Below, one piece after another: positions 1 through 8,142 of a stretch of DNA of 64,000 bases. The translations under genes and the position numbers were made by a program. The notes under the pieces were generated by a model that had not been told where the DNA came from, searched no databases, and saw only the letters and a program-made list of their open reading frames with translations. The DNA comes from Vulcanimicrobiota bacterium. GTDB lineage: Bacteria; Vulcanimicrobiota; Vulcanimicrobiia; Vulcanimicrobiales; Vulcanimicrobiaceae. The first letter of the stretch is position 1. Every line of letters starts with the position of its first letter. The DNA lies in NCBI GenBank assembly GCA_027459645.1, contig DAIDHQ010000004.1:1-64000 (forward strand), read 5' to 3'.

Positions 1-993
1 TGCGTCGTCGCCGCAGGTGAAGAAGCGGCTTTCCTCTCGCCGTTTCCGTTGAACGTACTCGATATCGATCCGCGAACGATCGAACGTTTCGCGCTTTTGG
101 GCATCGAACGGCTCGGAGCGCTTGCCGCGCTCCCGCACGGGCCGTTGCTCCGTCGCTTCGGCGCGCAGGCCGCATGCTGGCATCTGCGGGCCTCTGGTAT
201 GGAGCGGCGCCCGCTCGTGCCGCGCGCATTCACGCTACCGATCGAAGCGAGCGCGTTGGGTGAAGGCGAGGCGCAGACGCAGGAGCAGCTGCTCTTCGCT
301 TTACGGATCCTGATCGGGAAGATCTCCGAAAGTTGCGCGCGTCGCGGGCGTAGTGCCGGCGGCATTCGCCTTGATTTTTTTTGCGACGATGCAAGCGAAC
401 GGAGTATCGAGCTCTTTTTCGCGCTTCCGACCGCAGAGGAGCGAGCGATCTTCGACGTTCTGCGAGCGCGTTTGGAGCGCGAGCGCTTCGATGCAGCCGT
501 CGTTGGGATGCGCGTTTGCGCGTTGCGCCTCGAAGAGGCGGGGAGCAGCCAGATGCTTTTCGCACGCGAACGGGTCCAACGACAAGATCTCGCGGTCGCT
601 CTCGCTCGTTTGGAAGGATTGCTCGGCGAGCCGGTTCGACGCGCGTGTCTGCGTCCGGCGCACGCGCTCGAGGAGCGCTTCTCCTTCGAGCGTTTTACGC
701 CCGATCTCGCGGCAGTCGAAGATCCGCGCATCTCGGCGCTCCCCGCTCTGCCGCCCCCGGCGCTGCATCTTCTTGCCGAGCGAGAAGTGGCGGTGGAGCT
801 CCGCGACGGAACTCCGGTTGCGATCGGGAGCCCGCCGAGCGTGCTCTGCGAATGCGCGGGCCCTTGGCGCACGCAGGATGCTGCGCGCGAACTCCCACCT
901 CGCGACGAATACGATGTCGCGCTCGCCGACGGGCGCTGGTATCGCATCGTGCATCGCCATGCGCGCTGGTATATCCGCGGCATCTACGAATGA
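1..993 (+). CDS. imuB: ImuB-like Y-family polymerase-related protein, 5'-truncated
   Basis: The frame is open from base 1, so the gene begins upstream of the window; 330 residues are visible. The opening residues (AGEEAAFLSPFPL) and the extreme C-terminus (RWYIRGIYE) match the C-terminal half of ImuB, the catalytically inactive Y-family homologue that connects the mutagenic polymerase to the sliding clamp. An HhH-like stretch (FALLGIERLGALAALP) follows the junction. The catalytic-palm region lies outside the window, so it cannot be judged. The stop overlaps the start of dnaE2 by four bases (ATGA), the usual imuB-dnaE2 arrangement for SOS-induced translesion synthesis. The operon promoter and any LexA box are not visible. 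Confidence 0.85.
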   Translation, partial: CVVAAGEEAAFLSPFPLNVLDIDPRTIERFALLGIERLGALAALPHGPLLRRFGAQAACWHLRASGMERRPLVPRAFTLPIEASALGEGEAQTQEQLLFALRILIGKISESCARRGRSAGGIRLDFFCDDASERSIELFFALPTAEERAIFDVLRARLERERFDAAVVGMRVCALRLEEAGSSQMLFARERVQRQDLAVALARLEGLLGEPVRRACLRPAHALEERFSFERFTPDLAAVEDPRISALPALPPPALHLLAEREVAVELRDGTPVAIGSPPSVLCECAGPWRTQDAARELPPRDEYDVALADGRWYRIVHRHARWYIRGIYE

Positions 994-3900
994 GGGCGCG
1001 CTATGCGGAGCTGCACGCGCGTTCGAATTTTAGCTTTCTCGATGCCGGTTCGCACCCCGAAGAGCTCGTCGAGCGCGCGGCTGAACTCGGAATCGAGGCG
1101 CTGGCGATCGCCGATGCCGATGGTTTATACGGCGCGGTCCGTTTCGCGCGCCACGCCCGCGAGCGTTCCTTGCCCGGTATCGTCGGGGCGCGCCTGCATC
1201 TACCGAATGGGATTCCCCTGGTCTTGCTCGTCGCGGAGGCCTGCGGCTACCATCGTCTTTGCGAATTGATCTCCGGGGCGCAATTGCGTGGCAGCAAAGG
1301 CGCTCCGGAACTCCTCGTCGCCGATCTCGAAGGCGATAATCGCGGTCTGATCGCGCTCTGCGGCGATCTTCGATCGCCGTTTGAAGTGCTACGGAGCCTC
1401 TTCCCCGAGGCGCTCTATATCGAAATCGTTCGTCGTCTCTGCGAAAGCGACGCACCGCGAAACGAATCGCTCGTTGCGACGGCGCGCAAACTTCGCCTTC
1501 CCTACGTTGCGACCAACGATGTTGCTTACGCTCGCCGCGAAGATGCCGAGACCGCTGCGATCCTGCGCTGCATCAAACATGGGGTGACGTTGCAAGAAGG
1601 CGTCGCGCGCAACATCCTTGAGCCCAATACCGAGGCGCACCTCAAGAGTCCGCGAGCGATGGCCCGACTCTTTACCGACTATCCAGGTGCAATCGAACGC
1701 ACGTTGGAGATCGCCGCCCGGGCGAGCTTCCGACTCGAAACCTTGAGCGAGCAGTTCCCGCTGTTCGGCGTTCCGGCGGGTTTCACGCGACAGAGTTATT
1801 TGCGCGCGCTGACGCTGGAGGGGGCGGCGCTTCGCTACGGCACACCGCTCTCGGTTGCGGCGGAGCGTCAACTCGAATACGAGTTAGGGATTATCGCCAA
1901 GCTCGATCTCGCCGGTTACTTTCTCATCGTGTGGGATATCGTCCGTGCGGCCAACGAAATGGGCGTACTCTGCCAGGGGCGCGGATCGGCGGCGAACTCT
2001 GCGGTCTGTTACGCATTGGGGATCACCGCCGTCGATCCGGTTGGGATGAATCTGCTCTTCGAGCGCTTTCTCTCCGAAGAGCGAAAGGAGATTCCCGATA
2101 TCGATATCGATTTCGCCCATCGCGACCGCGAGCGGATCATTCAATACGTGTACGAACGCTACGGGCGCGCGCACGCCGCGATGGCGGCCGAGGTGATAAG
2201 CTATCGTTCGCGTTCGGCGTTGCGGGATATCGGCAAAGTTTTGGGCGTGGCGCCCGAACGGCTCGATGCACTCGCGATCGATCTACGCGGCGGGCGCTCT
2301 TACGGGCGCGAAACGGTTCGCGACACCGCGACGCCCGCCGTCGAACGCCCCGCTATAGAAGAGCGGCTCTCTCGCCTCTGCGCGCGCATCGACGGTTTCC
2401 CGCGCCATTTGGGGATTCATTCCGGCGGCATGGTGCTCGCGCGCGATCCGTTGGTGCGCGTCGCCCCGGTGGAATGGGCGACGATGCGCGATCGTACGAT
2501 CGTCCAATGGGATAAAGACGATCTTCAAGAGCTCGGTTTGATCAAGATCGATCTCCTCGGCCTCGGGATGCTCTCGCTCCTGCGCGAAGCATTCGCGCTC
2601 CACCGCCGCTGCTCCGAACGTGGCGATCGTTGGCTTTTCACCCATTGCGACGCCCGTGTTGCGCTTTACGGTGAAGGCAAGGTATCCGCTGATGAAGCGG
2701 CTCTGAACGAGCCCCGGAGACAGGATGTCGGGAGGGGCGAGGAAGGCAACAGCGTTTTTCACAGGAGGTTGAAAAACGCGAGTGGCGCTGCATCAGCGGA
2801 TACTTTGCCGGAGCGCCTTGCGTTGCACACGATCCCGCCCGACGACCGCGCGACCTACGAGATGATCTCGCGAGCCGATACCATCGGCGTCTTCCAGATC
2901 GAATCGCGCGCGCAGCAATCGATGCTACCGCGAATGAAGCCGGCGTGTTTCTACGATATCGTCATGCAGGTCGCGATCATTCGGCCGGGTCCGATCCAAG
3001 GCCAGATGATCCACCCGTTTTTGCGAAGGCGCTGCGGTTTGGAACCGGTTACCTATCCGCATCCAAAATTGAAGCCGGTGCTCGAACGAACGTTGGGCGT
3101 CCCGCTCTTTCAAGAGCAAGGCATGCGCATGGCGATCGAAGCGGCCGGATTTAGCGCGGGAGAAGCCGATACGCTGCGTCGCGCGATGGGGCACAAGCGT
3201 TCGCGGCAGCGCATGCAAGAGATCTATCCCCGCCTCGTCGAGGGCATGGTTGCAAACGGAATCGATCGCGAGGCCGCCGAGCAGCTCTTTCATATGCTCG
3301 AAGGCTTTGCCGATTACGGCTTTCCCGAATCGCATGCGGCAAGCTTCGCGTTGCTGGCGTACGCTTCGGCGTACGTGAAGTGTCACCATCCGGCCATTTT
3401 TGCGGCGGCGATCTTGAACGTTCAGCCGATGGGGTTTTATTCCACGGAAGTCTTGGTCAACGACGCGCGCCGTCACAAGGTCGTCGTCAAACCCGTCGCC
3501 GTAAACGCGAGCGAGTATTGGTCGTTCGTCGAGAGCGATGGAAGCCTTCGCTTGGGATTTCATCTCGTGCGCGGATTGGGAGAGGCGCAGAAGGAGCGGT
3601 TGGAACGCGCAATCGCGCGAGGGCCGTTTGCCGATCTTGTCGAGTTCGCCCATCGCACGCAACTCGAAAAAGAAGCGATAGAAAATTTGGCGGTAGCAGG
3701 CGCGTTTGCGCCGTGGTACGCATCCCGGCGCGACGCGATGTGGGCGCTGCGCGCGCTCGACGAACGCGAAGCGCGGGGCGAACTCGGGAAGTTGATGGAT
3801 GTCGACGAACCGGCCGTGCGCTTTAAGGCGCTCGAGCCAAAACAAGAAACGGCGTTCGACCTTTGGTCCACCGGCGTGACCGCGCGCGGCCAGGCGATCG

Positions 3901-4253
3901 AACATTTCCGGGATCGCCTGGAGGCCGCTCGCGTCATTCCCGCCGCGCGTTTGAGCGGCATGCCGAATAACTGCGTTTGCCGGATCGGAGGCCTGGTCAT
4001 CACGCGTCAGCGTCCCGGTACGGCAAAAGGTTTCGTCTTTTTGACCATCGAGGACGAGACGGGCCTGGTCAACGTCATCGTGCGTCCGGACGTCTATGAG
4101 CGGTACCGCCGCGCCATTCGAGCGAGCACTACGCTGATCGTCGAAGGAAAGCTGCAAAAAGAAGAAGGCACGATCGATATGCTCGCTCGTGCCGTTTGGC
4201 CATTTGAAGCCGACGGGATCTTAGATGGAGTGCGTCCGAGGAACTTTCACTGA
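990..4253 (+). CDS. dnaE2: Error-prone DNA polymerase III alpha subunit DnaE2 (ImuC)
   Basis: A 1087-residue C-family polymerase. I start it at the ATG that overlaps the imuB stop, because the PHP domain begins at once (RYAELHARSNFSFLDAGSHP). Then come the palm (GRGSAANSAVCYALG), the catalytic acidic motif PDIDIDF near residue 370, MGHKRSRQRM, the helix-hairpin-helix FADYGFPESHAASFALL, and a C-terminal OB fold (CRIGGLVITRQRP). Together with ImuB it performs mutagenic translesion synthesis after DNA damage. Odd point: about 45 residues around 563-607, between LLREAFALHRR and HTIPPDDRATYE, are not typical of the family and coincide with a palindromic repeat. The frame stays open across it. A small exported-protein gene converges on its 3' end. 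Confidence 0.95.
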   Translation: MRARYAELHARSNFSFLDAGSHPEELVERAAELGIEALAIADADGLYGAVRFARHARERSLPGIVGARLHLPNGIPLVLLVAEACGYHRLCELISGAQLRGSKGAPELLVADLEGDNRGLIALCGDLRSPFEVLRSLFPEALYIEIVRRLCESDAPRNESLVATARKLRLPYVATNDVAYARREDAETAAILRCIKHGVTLQEGVARNILEPNTEAHLKSPRAMARLFTDYPGAIERTLEIAARASFRLETLSEQFPLFGVPAGFTRQSYLRALTLEGAALRYGTPLSVAAERQLEYELGIIAKLDLAGYFLIVWDIVRAANEMGVLCQGRGSAANSAVCYALGITAVDPVGMNLLFERFLSEERKEIPDIDIDFAHRDRERIIQYVYERYGRAHAAMAAEVISYRSRSALRDIGKVLGVAPERLDALAIDLRGGRSYGRETVRDTATPAVERPAIEERLSRLCARIDGFPRHLGIHSGGMVLARDPLVRVAPVEWATMRDRTIVQWDKDDLQELGLIKIDLLGLGMLSLLREAFALHRRCSERGDRWLFTHCDARVALYGEGKVSADEAALNEPRRQDVGRGEEGNSVFHRRLKNASGAASADTLPERLALHTIPPDDRATYEMISRADTIGVFQIESRAQQSMLPRMKPACFYDIVMQVAIIRPGPIQGQMIHPFLRRRCGLEPVTYPHPKLKPVLERTLGVPLFQEQGMRMAIEAAGFSAGEADTLRRAMGHKRSRQRMQEIYPRLVEGMVANGIDREAAEQLFHMLEGFADYGFPESHAASFALLAYASAYVKCHHPAIFAAAILNVQPMGFYSTEVLVNDARRHKVVVKPVAVNASEYWSFVESDGSLRLGFHLVRGLGEAQKERLERAIARGPFADLVEFAHRTQLEKEAIENLAVAGAFAPWYASRRDAMWALRALDEREARGELGKLMDVDEPAVRFKALEPKQETAFDLWSTGVTARGQAIEHFRDRLEAARVIPAARLSGMPNNCVCRIGGLVITRQRPGTAKGFVFLTIEDETGLVNVIVRPDVYERYRRAIRASTTLIVEGKLQKEEGTIDMLARAVWPFEADGILDGVRPRNFH
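2676..2809. repeat. Palindromic repeat element inserted inside dnaE2
   Basis: Terminal inverted repeats of 23 bp lie at 2676-2698 and 2787-2809 and differ at two positions; the left arm contains GGTATCCGCTGATG and the right arm its complement. Between them is a perfect 10-bp hairpin (GCGTTTTTCA at 2752-2761, TGAAAAACGC at 2770-2779, loop 2762-2769). The element is translated in frame and adds residues absent from typical DnaE2. No second copy was seen by eye in the window. It could be a MITE-like or RPE-like protein-tolerated element. Confidence 0.7.
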
Positions 4254-4263
4254 CGCCGTGCGT

Positions 4264-5076
4264 TTAGTGAATCGTGAAACCGGCACCCAGATAGTGAGGC
4301 TTCGAATTGCCCGCCGCGTTAAACGCATCGCCCAATTCCACGTTGAAGAGCAGATGCGAGTTGAGCAGACGACCGGCCGAAACGACCGCGCTGGTCTGCG
4401 CGCGCGACCGGAAATATACATTGCTCTGATTCGCCAATTCGAACGTCAGCGACGTGCGAGCATCGAGCGCCTGAGTCATCGAAGCCGCCGCCAGAAACGA
4501 CGGACGAAAATGCTGGCGATAGACGGTTTCGTAATTGATCAGCCCCGCTTCGAAGCCAAATTCACGGCGATGCGAAACCGATGCATTCGCGCTTAGATGC
4601 AGATCTGAAAGCGGAACCAAGTTCAAATTTGCGAGCGCCCCGAGCGGCGGATGACTCTCGGCCGAAAAACTGTAGACCACCCCGTGCGACCGCGCGAGTT
4701 CGATCTTTCCGCCTAACCCGGTCTGCGTCATCAGATAGACGCCGCGCCCCTGTTTGCCGGATTTCGCGATCTCCGACGGCGTGTCGACGAAAAATTCGAA
4801 ACGCGGAAACAGCCCGTAACGAATGCGCGCCTCGGGAAATGCCGCCAGTGCCGTTCCTCCGATGCGCGACGCGTTTTGATAATACGTCGTTTCGACGATC
4901 ACCCGGCCGTGCGGCGTGACGCAGGGCGTCATCTTGGCGTGACTATGGTCGGCGACGTCGCGCAACGATGCGCCCGAACACGCCACCGCAGGCGTTTGCG
5001 TGGCTGCGCCGGCATGCGCTGCGCCAACGAAAAACAGGCCGGCGCATAGACCGGCGGAGATCCAAGAACGTACCAT
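4264..5076 (-). CDS. Exported protein, probable outer-membrane beta-barrel
   Basis: A 270-residue protein with a clear Sec signal peptide (hydrophobic core LCAGLFFVGAAHAGAA, probable cleavage after AGA or GAA near residue 25). The mature part has many short alternating segments with aromatic ends and finishes in a beta-strand (YLGAGFTIH), as outer-membrane barrels do. The pattern resembles the broad family annotated as putative MetA-pathway phenol-degradation or transporter-like barrels, but I cannot assign a substrate. It converges on dnaE2 with a 10-base gap and follows the amine oxidase on the same strand across about 50 bases. Function unknown. Confidence 0.7.
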   Translation of the reverse strand: MVRSWISAGLCAGLFFVGAAHAGAATQTPAVACSGASLRDVADHSHAKMTPCVTPHGRVIVETTYYQNASRIGGTALAAFPEARIRYGLFPRFEFFVDTPSEIAKSGKQGRGVYLMTQTGLGGKIELARSHGVVYSFSAESHPPLGALANLNLVPLSDLHLSANASVSHRREFGFEAGLINYETVYRQHFRPSFLAAASMTQALDARTSLTFELANQSNVYFRSRAQTSAVVSAGRLLNSHLLFNVELGDAFNAAGNSKPHYLGAGFTIH

Positions 5077-5126
5077 CAGAGCCTCAAGAACGGAGGGGCA
5101 ACGCGTTATTCATACCAACATCGCGC

Positions 5127-6260
5127 CTAAGGCGCAAGCCGCTCTGGCCGCAGGAAGCCGATATCCTGAGCGCAGCCGCCGTCCAGGGCAAGCTGGGCGA
5201 GTACCTCGCCTATTGCCGGAGCGAACTTATAGCCGTGGCCCGAAAACCCGGTTCCGATGATGACGCTGGGACTCGCAGGATGCATGCCCACGATGAAATT
5301 CCGGTCCGGTGAGTTCGTGTACATGCACGCCTTGCTCGACCGAAGGGGGCCCGCAGCGCCGGGCATGAACGACTCGGCGATCTCCCGTATCGCTTCCACT
5401 TCCGTCGCCTCCACCGTGCGCTTCAGCGCATCGGCGCCCGTCGCTTCGCCAAAGCCGTGTAGGGCAATCTTTACGCCGTCGCCGGTGTCCGGCATGCCGT
5501 AAAGCGGCGCGGGCAGCGACGAGCGATCCAGAAAGAACGCCGGAAAACGCTCGCGTGAAAAGGCGTCGGTCGTCGCATCGAACCAGTATTGCACGTTGCG
5601 CTGCACGTCGAGCGGCAACCCGGCGCCGGGGAGTAGTTGCGGTGCCCATGCGCCGGCCGTGATAATGACGCGCGTTGCCTCGATCGCCCGTCCGTCGGTA
5701 AAAGCAACGCGCACGATTCCGTCGCGCATCGTTTCCCATCGCGCGACCGCCATATGCTCGTTGAGCGAGGCTCCGAGGTCGCGGGCAAGCCGCAGATGCG
5801 CGGCAATTGCCGCTTCGGGAGCCACCATACCCGCGTCGGGTTCCAAGATTCCAATTTCGCCGTCGCCGATGCGCAGTTGCGGATAGGCGCGGCGCAGCTC
5901 TTGGGTGTCGAATGTGTGCACGGCAATGCCGCGTTCGTGCGCGGCGCTCATCACGCCATTCGCAACGCCGCCGGCCGCGTCGCCGACGACGAGCACGCCG
6001 CACATGTCCAGTAACTGCGTCGCCGTTCGCCGCTCGAGCTCGCGCCAAAGCACGTACGCTCGCTCCAACAACGGCACGTAGGCCACGTCTTCGAAGTAGG
6101 CTTTGCGGATGATGCGGCTTCGGCCGCCCGACGAGCCGCCGTCGTGGCCGAAGGCGAAGCGTTCGAATCCGGCGACGCGCACGCCGCGTTGCGCCAGATG
6201 CACGCAGGCGGCGCTCCCCATCGCGCCTAGGCCGATCACCGCAACGTCGAAGCGTTCCAT
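5127..6260 (-). CDS. solA: FAD-dependent amine oxidase of the sarcosine / N-methyltryptophan oxidase family
   Basis: A 377-residue flavoprotein. The start at MERFDVAVIGLGAMGSAA puts the dinucleotide-binding motif GxGxxG at the N-terminus; an in-frame upstream extension lies inside the neighbouring gene and is not homologous to it. Near residue 313 is the sequence SSKACMYTNSPDRNF, where monomeric sarcosine oxidase and N-methyltryptophan oxidase attach FAD covalently to the Cys. A C-terminal FAD-binding segment follows (IIGTGFSGHGYKFAPAIGE). The predicted reaction is oxidative demethylation of an N-methyl amino acid, giving an aldehyde and H2O2; the substrate is not determined. The start overlaps the preceding gene's stop by one base (TAATG), indicating translational coupling. 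The symbol is by family resemblance only. Confidence 0.85.
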   Translation of the reverse strand: MERFDVAVIGLGAMGSAACVHLAQRGVRVAGFERFAFGHDGGSSGGRSRIIRKAYFEDVAYVPLLERAYVLWRELERRTATQLLDMCGVLVVGDAAGGVANGVMSAAHERGIAVHTFDTQELRRAYPQLRIGDGEIGILEPDAGMVAPEAAIAAHLRLARDLGASLNEHMAVARWETMRDGIVRVAFTDGRAIEATRVIITAGAWAPQLLPGAGLPLDVQRNVQYWFDATTDAFSRERFPAFFLDRSSLPAPLYGMPDTGDGVKIALHGFGEATGADALKRTVEATEVEAIREIAESFMPGAAGPLRSSKACMYTNSPDRNFIVGMHPASPSVIIGTGFSGHGYKFAPAIGEVLAQLALDGGCAQDIGFLRPERLAP

Positions 6261-7141
6261 TACTGCTGCCGGATGCTGCCGGTGTAAATGGCGTTGAGCA
6301 ACGGGCCGAGCGCCGTCCCGGGCGGCAGCACGTACCCAACGGGAGGTTCCGGAATCGGAAGTTGGTGCACGCGATTGAGCGGCAGCATCGCGTCGTGCGC
6401 GGCCGGGTAACAGACGGGCCACGGGATGTTGCCGTCCTCGCTTCCCCCCGTGCTGTACGTCGCATAGTAGTGCACGTAGTAGCACGAGAGGCCGTTTGCG
6501 AGCCAATGCTTTCCGGGAAGCGGGACCAGAATCGCGTCGATGCTTTCGCGCGGGCGGCCGCCGCTCTCGTCGAGCAGCGTTCGTCTGAACGTCGACGGCT
6601 GCTGCGGGGTTATCGTCGCAATGCTGAGCGGCGCTCGCGATTCGCGTAACGTTTGCGCTTCGCGTGCGAACTCGCGTTCTTCGCGTGCTAGCTGCGCTTG
6701 CAGCGACGATGCTTTTGCCGGGCGCGGACGATGCTGTGGCTGCGGCGGCGCCTGCGGCACCTCCCGGGCAAGTTCGCGCGGCGGCGCCGCACGCCGTACG
6801 GCGCGCGCAGGGGCGGCCGCCGCCTGCGGCGACGCGTGTTGCGGTTGCAACGCCTGCTTTTGCGGTTGCGGCGGCGCAACGTGATGGATGGGCCTCGGCA
6901 CGGTGCGTCGCTCGATGCGCAGACTCGTCGACGACACGACGAATTCACGTTCGTGCTGCTTTACGCGCAGCGGGATTTTCAACGACCAGCCGGCGATGGC
7001 GGCCGCGAGCATCCATAGTGCAAGGTTGAACGCGGTCGACGCAACGAGCGAAAGCGCGAGCGTTCTGCGACTGCGGTCGGGAGTGTCGTCGCTAAAGATA
7101 TGTGAGGCCTGCTGTTTGCAAAATGCGGCGCCCTTCACCAT
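6260..7141 (-). CDS. TonB-like proline-rich envelope protein
   Basis: A 293-residue protein with a short cytoplasmic N-terminus, one hydrophobic segment at about residues 27-50 (TLALSLVASTAFNLALWMLA), then a long Pro/Gln/Ala/Arg-rich linker (residues 80-150) and a globular C-terminus with two or three cysteines. This order is that of TonB-family energy transducers, although the C-terminal 90 residues are not a convincing TonB domain to me. The assigned start overlaps the upstream solute-binding protein gene by 50 bases, and I see no better internal start. No exbB or exbD is adjacent. It may serve the TonB-dependent receptor at 44628 or may be an unrelated anchored envelope protein. Confidence 0.6.
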   Translation of the reverse strand: MVKGAAFCKQQASHIFSDDTPDRSRRTLALSLVASTAFNLALWMLAAAIAGWSLKIPLRVKQHEREFVVSSTSLRIERRTVPRPIHHVAPPQPQKQALQPQHASPQAAAAPARAVRRAAPPRELAREVPQAPPQPQHRPRPAKASSLQAQLAREEREFAREAQTLRESRAPLSIATITPQQPSTFRRTLLDESGGRPRESIDAILVPLPGKHWLANGLSCYYVHYYATYSTGGSEDGNIPWPVCYPAAHDAMLPLNRVHQLPIPEPPVGYVLPPGTALGPLLNAIYTGSIRQQ

Positions 7142-7844
7142 GCAGGATAAACGCAGCGAATCGACGCGCTGCCTGCGGGTGCGGCGCCGCCTTTAATATC
7201 ACGAGCGTAAACGTAATCTGTCCTGAGAGCGACGCTTTTCCCGGCAATGCAACCGTGGGAATGTGGCGCGCGATCGCTTCGGTCGAGTACAGAAAGCCGC
7301 AGTCGACGACGCCGGTCTCCAAGCGCACCAGCAGATCTTCTTCCGGAAAGACAGCGCCCAGTTCCGGCGAGACGCCGAGATCGCGCAGCGACCGTATGGT
7401 GAACGTGCCCTTGGGGTCGAGCAGGGGGTCCGTCCGGGCGATGCGCAGGCCCGGCGTTTGCAGGAGCCGCGCGACCGAAAGCCGTCCTGCCGCAGCCTCC
7501 CGAAAGCGGGCAGCGTAGGGAGAGCGGGGGGTATATCCGAGCACGAGCCTGGCGCTCGCAAAGGTCCTGGCGGACGCCACGAGTCCCCTGCGTTGCAGGT
7601 CGCCTACCAGCGACCGGTCCGCGCTGATAAAGACGTCGGGCCTGCGCAATCCTGAGGCGATCAGGTGCGCGAGCGCCCTGCTGCCTTTTGCTTCGCCCGA
7701 AAAGGCCATGCCGCGTCCTGCCAGTGCGCTCGCAATCGGCCCTTCCATCGGCGTCACGAGAGAGCCCGCATACTCGACGACGACCGGTGCGGGAGCGACA
7801 CCTACGGCGAAAAGAAGGGTAAGCACGAGCGTGAGGAAGCGCAC
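7092..7844 (-). CDS. Periplasmic oxyanion-binding protein (tungstate/molybdate type, WtpA/ModA-like)
   Basis: A 250-residue protein. I chose the GTG at 7844 because the signal peptide begins there (RFLTLVLTLLFAVGVAPAP); the longer frame would add 38 unrelated residues. The mature N-terminus VVVEYAGSLVTPMEGPI and the later GEAKGSRALAHLIASG and PDVFISAD match the fingerprint of WtpA/ModA-type binding proteins, which hand molybdate or tungstate to an ABC importer. No permease or ATPase gene is next to it, so it is an orphan binding protein here or uses a transporter encoded elsewhere. It reads into the TonB-like and amine-oxidase genes and is divergent from the small membrane protein at 7912. 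Confidence 0.75.
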   Translation of the reverse strand: MRFLTLVLTLLFAVGVAPAPVVVEYAGSLVTPMEGPIASALAGRGMAFSGEAKGSRALAHLIASGLRRPDVFISADRSLVGDLQRRGLVASARTFASARLVLGYTPRSPYAARFREAAAGRLSVARLLQTPGLRIARTDPLLDPKGTFTIRSLRDLGVSPELGAVFPEEDLLVRLETGVVDCGFLYSTEAIARHIPTVALPGKASLSGQITFTLVILKAAPHPQAARRFAAFILHGEGRRILQTAGLTYL

Positions 7845-7911
7845 TCGCGCCCGCTTCGCCCCGTTAGATGGAGGCCCCCGCGGGTGCGCGAATAAGGCAC
7901 GAACATCTACA

Positions 7912-8142
7912 ATGGAGACGCCAAACGTGGAACGCCCGGAACAGCCGGCTGAGAACAATCAACTCGCGCGCACCTTGATTTGGGTGGGGGTGGCAGGCAT
8001 CGGTGCCGCCGTTGCCTTTACCGTCGTTCGCGCGCTGCTGGCTCGCCGTCCGGCCGACCCGACGAGCGAGCGCATTCAGCAGTTGATCGACGAGGCAAAC
8101 CACTTGCTGAAGACGCTTGACGAACAAAGAAACAGCGCGTAG
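7912..8142 (+). CDS. Small single-pass membrane protein
   Basis: A 76-residue protein starting METPNVERPEQ. It has one transmembrane segment at about residues 24-45 (LIWVGVAGIGAAVAFTVVRAL), a basic flank (LLARRP), and an amphipathic helix at the C-terminus rich in Leu, Glu and Gln that may form a coiled coil. I do not recognise a family. Its 3' end overlaps the rlmD start by 26 bases, so the two are probably co-transcribed. It is divergent from the oxyanion-binding protein gene across a 67-base gap. Confidence 0.6.
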   Translation: METPNVERPEQPAENNQLARTLIWVGVAGIGAAVAFTVVRALLARRPADPTSERIQQLIDEANHLLKTLDEQRNSA

